Source of the DNA: Aporrectodea caliginosa
Lineage: Eukaryota; Annelida; Clitellata; Crassiclitellata; Lumbricidae
Direction: 5' to 3'
DNA: 64,000 nucleotides
Assembly: GCA_020284085.1 (NCBI GenBank)
Contig: JACEVL010000943.1
Span: forward strand, 131,001-195,000
A model generated the notes under the pieces. The model did not search any database, had not been told where the DNA came from, and saw only the letters and a list, made by a program, of their open reading frames with translations. A program made the translations under genes and the position numbers. Shown here piece after piece: positions 24,200 to 36,373 of the stretch. Numbering within the stretch: position 1 is the first letter of the stretch; every line of letters starts with the position of its first letter.

Positions 24200-25035
24200 A
24201 AGGTACATGGAGCCTAGACGAGGCAGACGAAAATGCCACAATGCACGACTTAGACTGTTTATATCCGATGATGAATTAAAGAATGTGGTTAGGGACTACT
24301 TGCTGCCACTAGGTACGAACATTTCTGTCTTTCGGACCCGCCAAAAAGATATGAGAATTTCTTTGCACAGGTTGGCAATCTCTGTTTCTGCACTAATACT
24401 GATGGTCTGTTCTCGGCTTTGAGCTGTGAGCATGACGCACAACGAGGTTGTCTTTTATAGAGTCGTCATTTAGCCTGGAAGCTGCATGTCTTGTTACACA
24501 ATGGCAATGTCCACTCTTCAAAACCTATTGGTTATAAATACAATACACATACGAGAACTCTTCGAAAAATTGGAACTGTCGTTGAAACACACACAGTTGT
24601 TACAACAACTACAACTTGAACATCTGTGGTGATCTAAACGTAGTGGAACTGCTACTAGGAGTTGAACTCAGATATACCAAGTAGTGTTGTTTCATTTGCA
24701 AATTGGACAACCGTGGTAAAGAGTATCATTGCATTAAAAAACTGGCTGCCCCGTTAGGAACCTTTGGTTCCAGGGCAGAAAAGTGTGGCACATAAACCAC
24801 TTGTCGACACAAGAAAGATGTTTTTGCCTCCTCTTTATATAAAATTCGGACTAATGATAAATTTTGTGAAAGTGTTGAACAAATAATGTGAGGATTTTGA
24901 TATCTGAGAACGATATTTCCTAGAATAACTGATGTCAATAGCAAGGAAGGCACAGTTGTTGGTCCACAATCAGACATGTCTCCAATGACAGTAGGGTCAT
25001 CCGTATTCAAGGATGTTGTTGAGAGTTTTCTCGAT
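24200..25035 (+). pseudogene. Decayed transposon-encoded protein of a family widespread in invertebrates
   Basis: Reading across frames gives, in order: DDELKNVVRDYLLPLG; FRTRQKD; NLCFCTNTDGLFSAL; WKLHVLLHNGNVHSSKPIGY; LNICGDLNVVELLLG; RYTK then CCFICKLDNRG; and PLVDTRKMFLPPLYIKFG-like residues near 24800. I recall this order (FRxRxK, then LLHNGN, then ICGDL, then FLCLWD) from a repeat-associated protein family in arthropods and cnidarians. I cannot name its superfamily. Many stops and frameshifts show it is dead. Confidence 0.6.
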
Positions 25036-26041
25036 AACTAGGCCTACATAGCACCAAATTACGTTCCTCTGGGTGATATACGAAACCATCAAGTGCAACA
25101 TGTCGCTGAAGATTCATTTTTTATATTCACACTTGAACGTGTTCCCTGCTTGAATAAACGATAATACAATAACAATGCTAATCTTGGTGCAGTCAATGAG
25201 CAATTTTATTGTTCTGTATTTTCGTTTAATCAATCAATTAGGAGAGAGAACGCTGCTCCTTTACATGTAGGCCCTAATTAGGTTTAGTTGTTGAAATTTA
25301 TATGTCTAATTTAATTTGAGTTTGGTTATGAGTCTTATGACTGTTTTGCTCTAGTCCTTAGTATATATCAATGGTGAAAACTTACACTGTAAGGTTTCAC
25401 CAGGATATTGTGACGATGGGAAAGCGGCATCAAAGCAACTTGGACATTGAAACGAGAAGCATCAGATGCTGAGTAGGCATACAAAAGAAAATCTGTAGAA
25501 AAACAAAATATTTTAGCTCAGTTAATGAAATGCAATGTGCCATCATAATTGTGCGATTAAAAATGCTAAATATAGTCACAGTTAGAAGTCTAGTGTAATC
25601 TCCAAATTCCTACGTGATACAGTAAATCTGAAATAATATTTGTCTTTTCCGAAAGCAGAACTTTCCAAACATCTTTGTCCAGTGTAATCGATCATCGAAT
25701 GACCAATGCGATTCCAGTTCCTATTTTTATCTACAAGTTCACCTTACTACCCGTACTTTGCATGACCTACTTTACGTTTTAATTACGGTTATTAGCCTCA
25801 CCCTATAGCATCTTACCTGTCCTTACCTCACCTTGTCTTACGCTTATTAAACGAGTGAATATCTTTACATTGCTTTACCTGAACTGAATTTGCCATATTA
25901 TTATCTCATGCAGATTATCTGGTCTTATCTGTTGTAGATACTGTTGTTGACCTGGAGCATATTTCGCCACTCCAGAGAAAGTCGTCTGCTTAGCGGCGAT
26001 GTTCGGTGACTAGAACTATCTTTCATTCGACTGGAATCAGA
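25036..26041. other. Upstream region of the calmodulin-like gene
   Basis: No TATA box or other core promoter is evident. A degenerate CTTACC-type pyrimidine tract lies at about 25790-25880. The non-coding 5' exon, if any, was not found. Confidence 0.4.
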
Positions 26042-26090
26042 ATGCAGAAGGACGAAATGCCAGAGGATATCAGCGAAGAACAACTCAAAG
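26042..26090 (+). CDS. Calmodulin-like gene, coding exon 1
   Basis: This exon encodes residues 1-16 plus the first base of codon 17. It carries the lead-in to the first EF-hand helix (DISEEQLK), which resembles the LTEEQI segment of calmodulin. The donor is AAG|gtcagc at 26091. Any non-coding first exon is not identified. Confidence 0.82.
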
Positions 26091-27591
26091 GTCAGCTGCA
26101 GATTTCTTTCCCTCATCTTTTATTACCTTATCTTCCATCTTCCCGTCTTTTTGTCCTGTTGATTTCCCATGCTCATTTCCCTATTTAATAGAAAAAACTT
26201 TCATGAACTAGTAAAATCACCCTAAAACCTTAACCCAAATCTTAACAAACTACTTTTGGAGCTTAGAAGAAATGCAGTGAACAACATAACTGGTTGAGTT
26301 ACTCTCAGAGTGGCTACATAATGTTCCTAATGACTTATGCAGGCCAGCACTTCATGGCTCTAATTCCTGGGTTTGCTTCATAACTAATTCCCATCTGTTT
26401 AACCGATGATCACTATAGTACTACGCTCGCATTCTCTTCCAAGCATCACCTGTTCTGCTCTTTGACTACGAGACACTGGGAATCACGTATGGGCTCTAAA
26501 TAATACTAGTTTCGTTCGTATTCTGATATTTTGGTTTTCATTTATCTGTTTGCAGAACTTCACGAGGCTTTTGATATGTTTGACCACGATAAGGATGGTC
26601 GGATTACGTCATCGGAACTTCAGACTGTGATGAAAGCTCTGAGGCTCGAACCAACGGACGCCGAAGTACGAAGGATGATCAGCCAAGTAGATATAGACGG
26701 TAAAACAATCACAGCTTACAAAGCAACATTTACATAGCGCTGCTATTGTTCAGTTGTTTGACTTGTCCCAATGTGGTCCCTGCCTTTTAAATTTCTCTCC
26801 CAGCAATTTAAACTGACACACGTGACAGTAAACGGCAGGTAGCCTATTGTGATACAGTAACTCCAGTTTAAAGACTGTTTGGATGCTTTGGATGCGTTCT
26901 CGATGGTGCAGGTGTTAGCCTATCATTCTAGAGAGATACGAGGGAGGTATTCAGTTAAGGTAAACAAAATGAACGTATTGTCTATGTTCAGCGAAAAGCA
27001 ATATACCTTTTACGTCGACCCCACAAAACAACCAAAAGAACACCAAAAACCACACGAAACCAGCAAACCTCGATGAAACCACAAAAAATCGTCTCCACAC
27101 GGAGACAGAACAACACAGACCGATGGAGACTAGTACAATACAACACAATACAACACAATAGCATGTAGTAAATGCGAATAAATTGCCATTCTATTGTTGA
27201 CTGAATTGTGAGATTGTTGATGAAATCGTAGGCAATGGCAGCGTGGAGTTTAACGAGTTCATCGTGATGATGTCTTGTCGGATGCAGCAACAGAGTCTCA
27301 TAGACGACGAGATGAGGCGGCAGCAGAAGGAGGAGGACGAGGTGCGACAGGCTTTCCGCATCTTCGACATCGACGGAGATGGACTGATCGACGCTCAAGA
27401 ACTCAGGCTCACGATGCAGAACCTCGGAGAGAACCTCACGGACGACGACGTCCGAGCGATGATCAAGTCAGCCGACAAGAACGGAGACGGAAAAATAGAT
27501 TACGAAGGTAGCCATCATCATCACTCTGTATCCTCATAATCTTTATCATCATCATTATCATCACTCAGTACCATCCTAATCATCATATCTA

Positions 27592-27676
<85 letters not shown>

Positions 27677-29425
27677 CTCTGTATCCTCCTAATCATTGTC
27701 CTCATCTTTATCATCATCATTATCATCACTCAGTACCATCCTAATCAAAGTCCTCATATCTATCATCATCATCGTCATCATCATCACCCTTTCATATTGT
27801 AACTTAAAGAACATTGATAATTACACTTCTTACACTTCTCTATATATGTCATTCTTCGGAAAACTTGTAACTCTGGAGTTGTTCAAGCTTATTTCTGCTG
27901 AAATGTAAAGTCGTCAACCACAAATTATCATTTGCAAATTGTCACAGCTGCATGGTGTCTAGACCGCGCCGAAGAAGTAATAGCAGCCCTGCAACCGTTC
28001 TACTCAAGGACTAATTAAGTTGAACCCGATGACGATCATGTATATTGTATAAGCTCAGAGCAATATTACTTCCAAGGAAAGAACTGTTTTCTAGGAAATG
28101 AGGACTAATCCAAAAGGGATTGTTCGTCTGAAGTATTTTGGGTTTACTGTTACTCGTATACAGCGATCGAATCGCTTTGAGCAATAGCCAAGAAATGTCT
28201 GTCTACTTCAGCCTCTACAACGATAGAACCAGGTTTACGGAATGATTGATGTTGGAATGGGATGTCGGGATTTAGCAAATAGAGGAAAGTCGAAAGCAGG
28301 GAACTAGAAGAGAAACACTCCCCCGCTCTCTAGATTTTGAACGGTACTTATCCCCTGGAATTTCAACATCAATGAACCTAATACATCAATTTGATAAAAC
28401 TAAATTACGCTGCAGAGGGCAAAGCGAGACAAGTCAATATATGGTTAAGCAACATGCTTACAAATATTCCAGCTTCAAAGACATCTTGCGAGAACCCACA
28501 AGTGGGAACTTTTCCAGTTATCTTACAGAATAACTTTTCATTCCTAGAAAACTCTAACAATGGCATGAGCAAGCGTATAGGAAGAGCTTTTGTGAGATAC
28601 ATAAGACTGTAAGGCTCTATAGCAATGCATACAAACACGCAAATGAAAGTCGCATGTATGTATGCATGTATTGTATATATGTGTGTGTGTGTGGTGGGTG
28701 TGTGGGTGGGTGTGTGGGTGGGGTGTGGGTTTGTTTGGGTGTGTTTGTGTAGACATAGAAGAGGTGATGTTCTAATGAATATAATTTGTTCGACTGTCGA
28801 TCAAGTGTAGTAAACCTTTTGTCCACTTGAGCTAAACTTGGAAACTAACACTCGTATACTTCGTTGCGATTATCTCTGCATCCGATACAAAGATCCGAAT
28901 AACTATTATAGCGGACGATTTGCTTCTCGCTGATAATCTATTCAGAGGTAGCCTTCATCGTCTTCGACTGGTTGGCTATGTGGCGCTGTTTGCGCTGAGT
29001 GCATGGGACCGTTCTTCATTGATAGACTGAAACATTGCTGCGAACACTATCTAGTGCTAAGGAGAGATCTGTCTCAAAACACACAAGGTTCTACTGTAGG
29101 TCATGTCATCTCCATCAATGTCTGGCGTTTCTTTTATGCTACATGTAATGTAGTTGTAGCCGTGCAGTGGATACATTACATCCAATTTACGTTCAGTTGA
29201 ATATAGCGTCACGTGATCTGATCCATTTCCACCGAGATTCTTCTGAGATTTACGATGTTTCACTTCAGGCGATCAGCGATTGATGCCACGTGATGTGCTT
29301 TGTGATTAAAGCGCTTTGGAATAATTCACTAGATTAGATTAGTAGCGGTCATTAGGTTGTCATCGTAATGTTTATTTTTGCTTATTTTGACAGAATTTGT
29401 CCGTATGATGTACGGTAAACACTGA
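26042..29425 (+). CDS. Calmodulin-like EF-hand protein, 4 coding exons, 166 aa
   Basis: Coding exons are 26042-26090, 26556-26699, 27232-27507 and 29394-29425; the stop TGA is at 29423-29425. All introns are GT-AG and phase 1, and the joined frame is open. Four 12-residue EF-hand loops are at residues 26-37, 62-73, 110-121 and 146-157. Each has acidic positions 1, 3 and 5, Gly at 6 and Glu at 12, so all four should bind calcium. The protein ends in a short tail after the last helix ([10 protein letters not shown]). Unlike calmodulin (149 aa), the linker between the lobes is about 11 residues longer and rich in Gln, Glu, Asp and Arg (residues 79-104). By family it is a calcium sensor that would bind target helices; no localisation signal is seen. 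The start is the first ATG after an in-frame TAG at 25991-25993; a GTG upstream is ignored and Met6 is an alternative start. It could be a calmodulin-like, troponin C-like or centrin-like paralogue; calmodulin-like fits best. Confidence 0.9.
26556..26699 (+). CDS. Calmodulin-like gene, coding exon 2 (EF1 and start of EF2)
   Basis: The acceptor is tctgtttgcag at 26545-26555 and the donor is ACG|gtaaaa. The exon encodes EF1 ([12 protein letters not shown]) and the helix leading to EF2. The last base is the first base of the split Gly65 codon within the EF2 loop. Confidence 0.92.
27232..27507 (+). CDS. Calmodulin-like gene, coding exon 3 (EF2 to EF4)
   Basis: The acceptor is gaaatcgtag at 27222-27231. 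Joining its GC to the G of exon 2 gives Gly65 and completes loop [12 protein letters not shown]. The exon then encodes the long linker, EF3 ([12 protein letters not shown]) and EF4 ([12 protein letters not shown], last Glu split). The donor is AAG|gtagcc. The exon is more GC-rich than the surrounding introns. Confidence 0.93.
27541..27785. repeat. ATC-rich microsatellite in intron 3
   Basis: A pure (ATC)n core at about 27593-27676 is flanked by two similar imperfect blocks that both contain CACTCTGTATCCTC and TCACTCAGTACCATCC. A segment of about 130-140 bp was therefore duplicated along with the array. Confidence 0.92.
28676..28740 (+). repeat. GT/GGGT tract with G-quadruplex potential
   Basis: Six runs of three or four G separated by 1-5 nt lie at 28696-28729 on the coding strand of the intron. 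Confidence 0.8.
29394..29425 (+). CDS. Calmodulin-like gene, terminal coding exon
   Basis: This small exon follows ttattttgacag and encodes the end of the last EF-hand helix (FVRMMYGKH) and a TGA stop. It was found by searching for an in-phase continuation of the split Glu codon. The calmodulin-like C terminus makes the assignment firm despite only 32 bases. Confidence 0.85.
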
Positions 29426-29584
29426 CAGCGGCGAAGAGAAGAAACGGATTCGTCTGATTCATCGTGTCTGATTGGTTGGCTCTGATTTCGCCTCCATCTC
29501 CATCACCAGAGGACGTTCAGGGAAACCTCTTCGTCATCTTTGGCTTTCGAATCATTACAAGACTACGAACCCCATTTTCACGGG

Positions 29585-29735
29585 CTTACATACTTGCGTA
29601 CATAAGTACGTACATACATGCTCACATGCATACATACACACATACACACATACGTACCTACATACAAATATGCATACATACACGCATGCACAGATGCATG
29701 CATACATGCATGCTTCCATACATACATACATTATT
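29585..29735. repeat. Degenerate (ACAT)n tract
   Basis: Irregular CATACATA and CACATACA repeats; open frames here are artefacts. It abuts the 3' tail of the following LINE fragment. Confidence 0.9.
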
Positions 29736-30245
29736 ATTCTTATTATATGGAGATTTTTAAAGCGCGTTATTATAGTTAAATACGCCGCGCATAGTATACT
29801 CTAGTAGCTTTTCGGCTTAGTTAGATGACTTGAACAAGTAAGACATTAATTGCTTCTTGAAGCTTTTGATATAAAGTTCCGGAACACGGAGTTCGACGGG
29901 CATCGCATTCCAAACCGTTGAGCTTTCCGGAACACATTAACTCGTAGCTCTTTCCTTAGTGCAATCGAGACCGACCAGGAGCTGAAGATGCTGGCACACA
30001 GTCTTTGGCTAAGTACGATAGCGCCATTACGTGAAGACACTTGTAAAGAATTTCCACCTTGAAGGCAATTCTCCTGCGAACGGGCAGCCAGTGCAGTTCT
30101 CGAGGTACAGAGGTGATATGATTAAATTTACAAACCTCTGTAATGAACCTGGCTGCAGCGTTCTGAACATTCTGCAGCTCCTCGACCAGCCCCGCGCTCA
30201 TGCCGTATAGCAAGCTGTTGCAGTAGTCCAGTCGACTACAGTGAT
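29736..30245 (-). pseudogene. CR1-like LINE reverse transcriptase C-terminus and 3' tail
   Basis: The minus strand reads SRLDYCNSLLYGMSAGLVEEL, NVQNAAARFITEVCKF, LHWLPVRRRIAFKVEILYK, then in another frame residues around the LWN-type block and an AKxLF-like end. This is the standard CR1-like C-terminal order. The 3' tail with GCGCTTTAAAAATCTCC ends near 29750. The copy is 5'-truncated at about 30245 and non-functional. Confidence 0.85.
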
Positions 30246-32640
30246 TAGAGCGCGAGCTATAATATATATATATATAGGCCTACATACATATGCATACATA
30301 CATACATACACACGTACAATGCGTACATACATACATATCTTCATATATACAATCATGCCTGGATACATGTAGATGATATTTGAGTATGTTTACTACATAA
30401 CTGTTCACGTCAGTAAATTTCATTAGCAGCCCTTGCGACAACAAATGTAAGCTGTCTAAAAAATAAAACGTTAGGACACCTGTTGGCAGGCATCAACCGC
30501 AATAATTATTAACCATTGCGAATTTGACCTGCGTGTTAATGTTATCCATTGTTTAAATCAAAATTTAAAACCAAATTTTCCTCACGGACTGTTCACAAAT
30601 AATTTGGGTGTAAATAATGTCACCAGTAGTTTTTTGTTCCCTCTTAACTTCTACATTCCGCGAAATAGTTTCTTCTCTGGACCAGAAGTCAAATGAATTC
30701 GTGCGAGTACATGCAACATCAGAGCCTCTTGCTTGCGTTTTTCGAAGTGACGATTCGTGAAAACTGTAAGACTAGTTCATATTTTTGCATGAATGGACAA
30801 CTGTGTAATCGTGTTTCCATACGAAAGAAAATAGTCTCAAATTAATCAGAAATTTTAGATATTTTGTTAGGATTGTTTTTTTTAATTGTGGACGTGTTGG
30901 TCTTGTTGTAGAGATTTGGCAAAAACTGATGGAATTTTTCTCTCTCTGTTGAAGTAGTATTGACTTACGATTACGAAGCCAAGAGCAATTGGCTCATTAT
31001 GCATTTTGTCTTATTATTGTCTCCTGATGACTATTTACATAGAGCCTGGACGTAACATAATGAGAATGTGTTACCAGATATTCAAGTCTGGAATCGATCC
31101 GCTGAAGGTGCTTTGCTTCTTGTGCTTATGGTTATCCTGTGAGTGCGGAGTGTTTACCTCCTATGTAGGCTGCTGTGCTTAACACCTTGAGAGGTGATTA
31201 AGTCGACCGACTGAGATCAGTCCCGAACACTGCATTCCTCTTAGCTAAGGACCTTGGAACGGGAGCATTGAGTCCATCATTGCGATAAGAGTTCGTGGCC
31301 CAGGAAAGCTTTCAGACATTCAGTGGTCTACTAGTTTGCCTCCGTACTGCAGGTTCATCAATTACCGTTTCATAATTTTATCAAGTCTCGACCTGGCTTT
31401 TCCAATGGATTATGATTTTTGATAGATGTCTTGAGCACTATGTTAATGGTGCTATAAAAGTCATAAGATTAGATTAGAGTTTCTGTAGAGCAGTTACTCG
31501 ATTATTTTTGTCGATTCGTTCTGCCTGCGACGAAACAGCTGGATTTGCCTCTTTCCTGTGACTGTCTGCTGTTCCTCTTACATTTCCCGTTATGAACTGC
31601 GTATTCTAATCTTGTCTTTACAAAGGCATATTGCATGAAATTCTGTGACGTCGCATCTACAAGCGTTTGGTCTTTGCTGTGGGGAGAGAGAGAGAGGCCT
31701 TTGAATGTAATCGCTTCTCTGTTTGCCTTGGCTCCCTCTGCTCTCTGGGTTTCTATACTCTTTAAGGTGGGACGCCAGCGTTCGGTTCTGGACTTCTTAT
31801 TAATAATTCTTTACGTATGGTTTGCCCTATCCTTCTGTGATGAACTCATGTTACAGACAGAGATCAGGAGGCAGAAACCAAGAGGCAGGCCATTCCAGGC
31901 AGAGGAAGAGGCAGCTGAATGGCACCATTACGTAGCTCTGCCCCTTAAAGAGATAGCGGTTCGCCTAATACTGCCATAAATTTGCGCCATGCATGCCACC
32001 AGAGGCGTAGAAACAAAGACCCGGTTGCCGTGTGTATCTTTTTGCGTTGAGTGTTGGACGTCTCATCTGATGGTGGAGCAGTTGCCTCTTATCTCAACTG
32101 CTCCTCCCTGAAGCGATTTTTTTCCATGCTGGGCCTCCTCTCTTCTACAGCTTCTCAAGTGCCATTCGAATAAAATGTGAGCACTGAGGTCGATTCTCCT
32201 CCTCTGGCTGTCGTCTCAGGCCAACGTTCTCTATCTTTAGCCTGCAGATGAAGCCGTTATCTACACAATAATTGCTTCTGGCAGACAATCGTCGTTTTTG
32301 GTATGTTAGTGTTGTCCTTGTGAAACCGGTTTCCGAATCAGACCTGAAGTAGACACCGCATAAACCACTAATTTGTTTCTTTGTGTGGCTTCACGTCCTT
32401 TCTTTCTAATTTTTTTGCGAGGTCCGTCTGGCCTTAAACCAGGTCTTGAAGGCTAAACTTCATGTGTTATCGACATTGTTGGTTTGATTTTGGCTTTGAA
32501 AATAATCTAAATCCTGTTTCTAGTGCGTTGAAGCCAACTAGTAGGAATAATTTTAGTAGACAGTTAAAACAACATAAGCGCACCTGAACGACTGGTAAAA
32601 GCGCTATAAACGTTTCAGTTTACACAAAAAAGTTAAACAT
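30246..32640. other. No gene recognised
   Basis: Begins with TA and CATA repeats (30258-30350). A frame at 31635-31979 gives 114 aa without a recognised domain or splice context. Several TTA-rich stretches lack features. Confidence 0.4.
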
Positions 32641-32647
32641 TTGCAGA

Positions 32648-32685
32648 AGTATGTATGTATGCATGCAAGTATGTATGTATGTATG

Positions 32686-32716
<31 letters not shown>

Positions 32717-33135
32717 GTATGTATGCATGTATGTATGTATGTATGTATGTATGTATGTATGTATGTATGTATGTATGTATGTATGTATGTATGTATGTAT
32801 GTATGTATGTATGTATGTATGTATGTATGTATGTATGTATGTATGTATGTATGTATGCATGTATGTATGTATGTATGTATGTATGTATGTATGTATGTAT
32901 GCATGTATGTATGCATGTATGCATGTATGTATGTATGTATGTATGTATATGTATGTATGCATGCATGTATGTATGTATGTATGTATGTATGTATGTATGT
33001 ATGTATGTATGTATGTATGTATGTATGTATGTATGCATGCATGTATGATTGTATGATTGTATGCATGTATGTATGTATGTAGGCATGCATGCATGTGTGC
33101 ATGTGTGTATGCATGCATGCATGTGTGCATTTGTG
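32648..33135. repeat. (ATGT)n tetranucleotide array, about 490 bp
   Basis: The array is long and nearly pure, with GCATG variants scattered through the 3' half and a looser GTGTGC end. It yields overlapping open frames on both strands, none considered genes. Confidence 0.97.
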
Positions 33136-33251
33136 TATGTGTGGTATGTACGCATACAATGTTATAGGTCTGCACAATTTACAGATCTAGGTTCAGTTTG
33201 CTGATACAGCCGTGAGAATTAAAACAATCAAACTTTTTCCACTTTCTATCT

Positions 33252-33298
33252 TGTCAAATCTAATTTAATCTAATCTAATCTAATTTAATCTAATCTAG
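33252..33298. repeat. (TCTAA)n pentanucleotide repeat
   Basis: About nine units of TCTAA with TTTAA variants. Confidence 0.9.
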
Positions 33299-35035
33299 CC
33301 ACATAGCTCCTATAATAATGACAATGCGATTGACATCAACTGTTCGCAAATTCGATCATTTTCAGAGGGTCAGTCTAAAAAGACATAATGGGAGCCGAAG
33401 AAGAAAACAAAAATATAATATAATAATACAGTTCGTGTAGGCTACATAGTTCAGCCAGACATATTCGATTGCTCGACAACTTCTACTACAGCATTTATAG
33501 GCAAGGAAACTACCAGTTGTCTCTGTAATTATTTTTAAAAATTTACTTCTTCAGATACTTTATTTTCGTATTGAGAAGATTCTAAATTAATCAGAAATTG
33601 ATTCTTTTGGGCAAAATACAAGAAATCTTAAAGTTTCAATTTGTCAAGGATATAGTTTTCTGAATTTTTACGGAAGTTCTGCTTTCTCAGAGGCATTATG
33701 CAATGTTGTCTTCTGGGCCACATCTTGAAGTGTAGCCTTGTCAAGCAGTTTTACTTATCTACATTTTCAATAGTCCTGCAGAAGACGAACAACACTTGAC
33801 CGTTCAAGCATCAGCTTCAGCCGCACTTGTTTGCAGTAGGGTTTCCACTGACGATTAGTGCATTGTTTCACAGTAGATGTGGCGATTGAGAGATGTGACG
33901 TAGTACCTTTTTTAGGAGTCGTTGCTCCCTATGTTTGCATGTCCGACAGAAAACAACTACAACAATAACATCAGCGAAAATACAATTGAACTGCTTAGGA
34001 AACATTTCTACCAACTGTAAGAGACGCTGCGCATTAGAGACTATATCGATGGAAGGACCCTTAATTTTAGGGCAAGATGGACAGAGGATATGGGCTGGCC
34101 GTTTTTAACTGCGGGGAATGTAAATGTAAAATATGGGCATTTATTTAGCACCGGTATGAAGAGAACTCTCAGTAAAACGCAGCCTCAAGTCGGACTTGTA
34201 AATGAATCTTCAACAACACAGCAGCCCAACTGACAAAAGCGTTGAAAAAGATCGCCAAATGTTGGATATTACGGTCCATCCGGTATAAAAGCACAGAAAT
34301 ACCTGGACTTGTGTCCGCATTTTGACGCTGAAAGTATAAAATTAGTATCTCTGTCTCGTAAGTTTGCCACAACCTAACTTTTAAGTAGCGCTTTGGAGTT
34401 TATGAATACGGTTTGTAATGTAATTTTGATGTCTTTCACATTTTACTTTCCGACTTACAATAATAGTCCGATTTGCGCTGAGCTGGAGGCAACAGTTTCC
34501 AACATTTAAAAGACGCAGGTTCTGCGTACAAAAAAACTGGCATTTAGAGTTACAGTTGTCGAAGTGTTTCACAAGTTTAGAATGGTAACGTAGACTTATA
34601 AGCCTATCAAGGGCACGTGAAGCAGGTTTCCGGAGTCCGACTATAGCTAATCAGTTGACACATGTCTGCGTGTAATGGCCTGCTCTAAAGCAAAGCGGTC
34701 TTACATTATTAGTTGTCAATGTGCTGTAATTCTGATGCAGCATAGATCTGGTGCATCTTAAGGTTTTAACAATCTTGGCGTGCTTGTGTAATACACGTAT
34801 GTCACGTGATAATATGTTCAGGCCTTCAAGTGATGACTGATGAGTGTGTGATTTGGGTTCGCGTATTTCATGCTATCTCGTCTTTGTCGTGTGCCTCTGA
34901 ATAGTGTGGACAGTAATGGATGGGTTCGAATTTCTTGTCTTGGCAACAATGAGACGGTACTCGTAAAATGTGATAGAATTTAAGGAAGTAGCATAATCGT
35001 TGCTATTACTATCAAATTAATTTAGAAAGGTAATA
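33299..35035. other. No gene recognised
   Basis: No exon or repeat family member was identified. Confidence 0.4.
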
Positions 35036-35039
35036 AAAT

Positions 35040-35172
35040 GACACGAGTGACTGAGAAGAACGAACGGATACAAGACAAAGTTATAAAATCTATGTCCAGC
35101 AACAGAAAAAGCTCGTTCACCAAGAACAGTTCCAGTTTCTATTTGTGTGCCTGAAAGTCTCGAACTAGAAAC
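35040..35172 (-). pseudogene. LINE C-terminal fragment
   Basis: The minus strand reads TVLGERAFSVAGHRFYNF, matching the GERAFSVAGPRxWN block before the end of CR1-like reverse transcriptases. Fragments of the same family lie at 22700 and 45760. Confidence 0.65.
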
Positions 35173-36370
35173 CACTCAATCAATCAATCAATTTCGCTTT
35201 ATTCTCAGTATCAAGCTGACAGGTCGCAACTTATAACAGGTAACAGATAACAAAAATTGTCTCAGCTGTAACAGTTAGGCTAGTTTAGTCACAGAAGGAG
35301 AATTTGGCTAGTGGTAATATAAGTTATGGCAACGAATGATGTAACTAATTAGGCATAGATCGGGGATAATGTAGCCATAACCTGTCAGAGACTGCTTGGA
35401 GCTCCATCTCACTCTCTCATTTCAAAGCCATCTCTAGCGCTGTTTAATGGCTCCATCTTGCGATTATTATAGTAAGCATTTGCTAAATAAGCCAAATCTA
35501 CTGCAAGCACCTCTACTTAGTTAAACTTACAACGATGTATACCTATACCGAAGATAGTCTGACATCATGGAGTACTCTTTACTTTGCCGACATAAGTATA
35601 CTTGCAATATTCCTATTATTTACTTCTGGGTTTACACTCGACAAGCTTAGCCAGGGTTGTACAGAATCGTGCCTCGTTTTGGGTGTTTTGTTCGGGTCCA
35701 AGTCTCCAAGAAGCCATCTCTTGTTTTGCTGGTGTACTGTGGGATTGGTAAAAGCGAACGTAAAATGATAGCAATTATTTAGTCCATAACGGAAAAACAC
35801 CCGATCCCTAATGTGCCCTATAGAACTGGTAAATCGAGATTAATCAAGCGTACAAAACGAATATTCCTGTAGCCGGACCACGATTCCAAGAATATTAGTA
35901 AATTCAGCATACTATAGGTTCACCAATGAACGTAAATAACCGACAAGAATTATTATGTAGCCCATTGAAGTTTATTTATAGATTTACACATATATATATA
36001 TATATAGCATAATCTGTAATATGGTCACTCACTAATGTTTAGGTCAGAGCGCCAGTGCATTGGTGTCTAAACTACGGTACTAATTTCCGGAATGAACGAT
36101 TCTGCGATAACCCTGGATCATTTGGCTTTTAACCGCTCTGTTAACATTGCTCAATTACAGGTTGCGGATAGATGGCAGCGGCGGGTTGGGTCTGGCGTTA
36201 GGTCCTCCCCTTACAATAAAGACAATTGCGCCTGTGAATAAGCTGGTTCCCGCGACTTCGCTTTTGTGGGCGCTGTAGAAATATCGAGTTTACGATTACG
36301 ATTATATTGTTTGAGCAGACGGTATTTATTTGTGTGTAGTCTTTTGTCTTGGTGTAACTGATTCATTTAT
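35173..36370. other. No gene recognised
   Basis: Includes a short (CAAT)n run and a (TA)n run near 35990. No domain is visible in the frames at 35535-35800. Confidence 0.4.
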
Positions 36371-36373
36371 TCA

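Larger units (their letters stand above)
27508..29393 (+). other. Intron 3 of the calmodulin-like gene
   Basis: This 1886-bp GT-AG intron holds an ATC-rich microsatellite near its 5' end and a GT/GGG tract near 28.7 kb that can form a G-quadruplex on the coding strand. No other gene or transposon was recognised in it. Confidence 0.8.

Noticed and set aside
26006..26188. Unspliced 60-codon frame over calmodulin-like exon 1
   Set aside because: It starts at a GTG and runs through a GT donor; the spliced form joins EF-hand sequence in phase.
32604..33177. Several overlapping frames over 110 codons on both strands
   Set aside because: They are translations of the (ATGT)n array, whose unit simply lacks stops.
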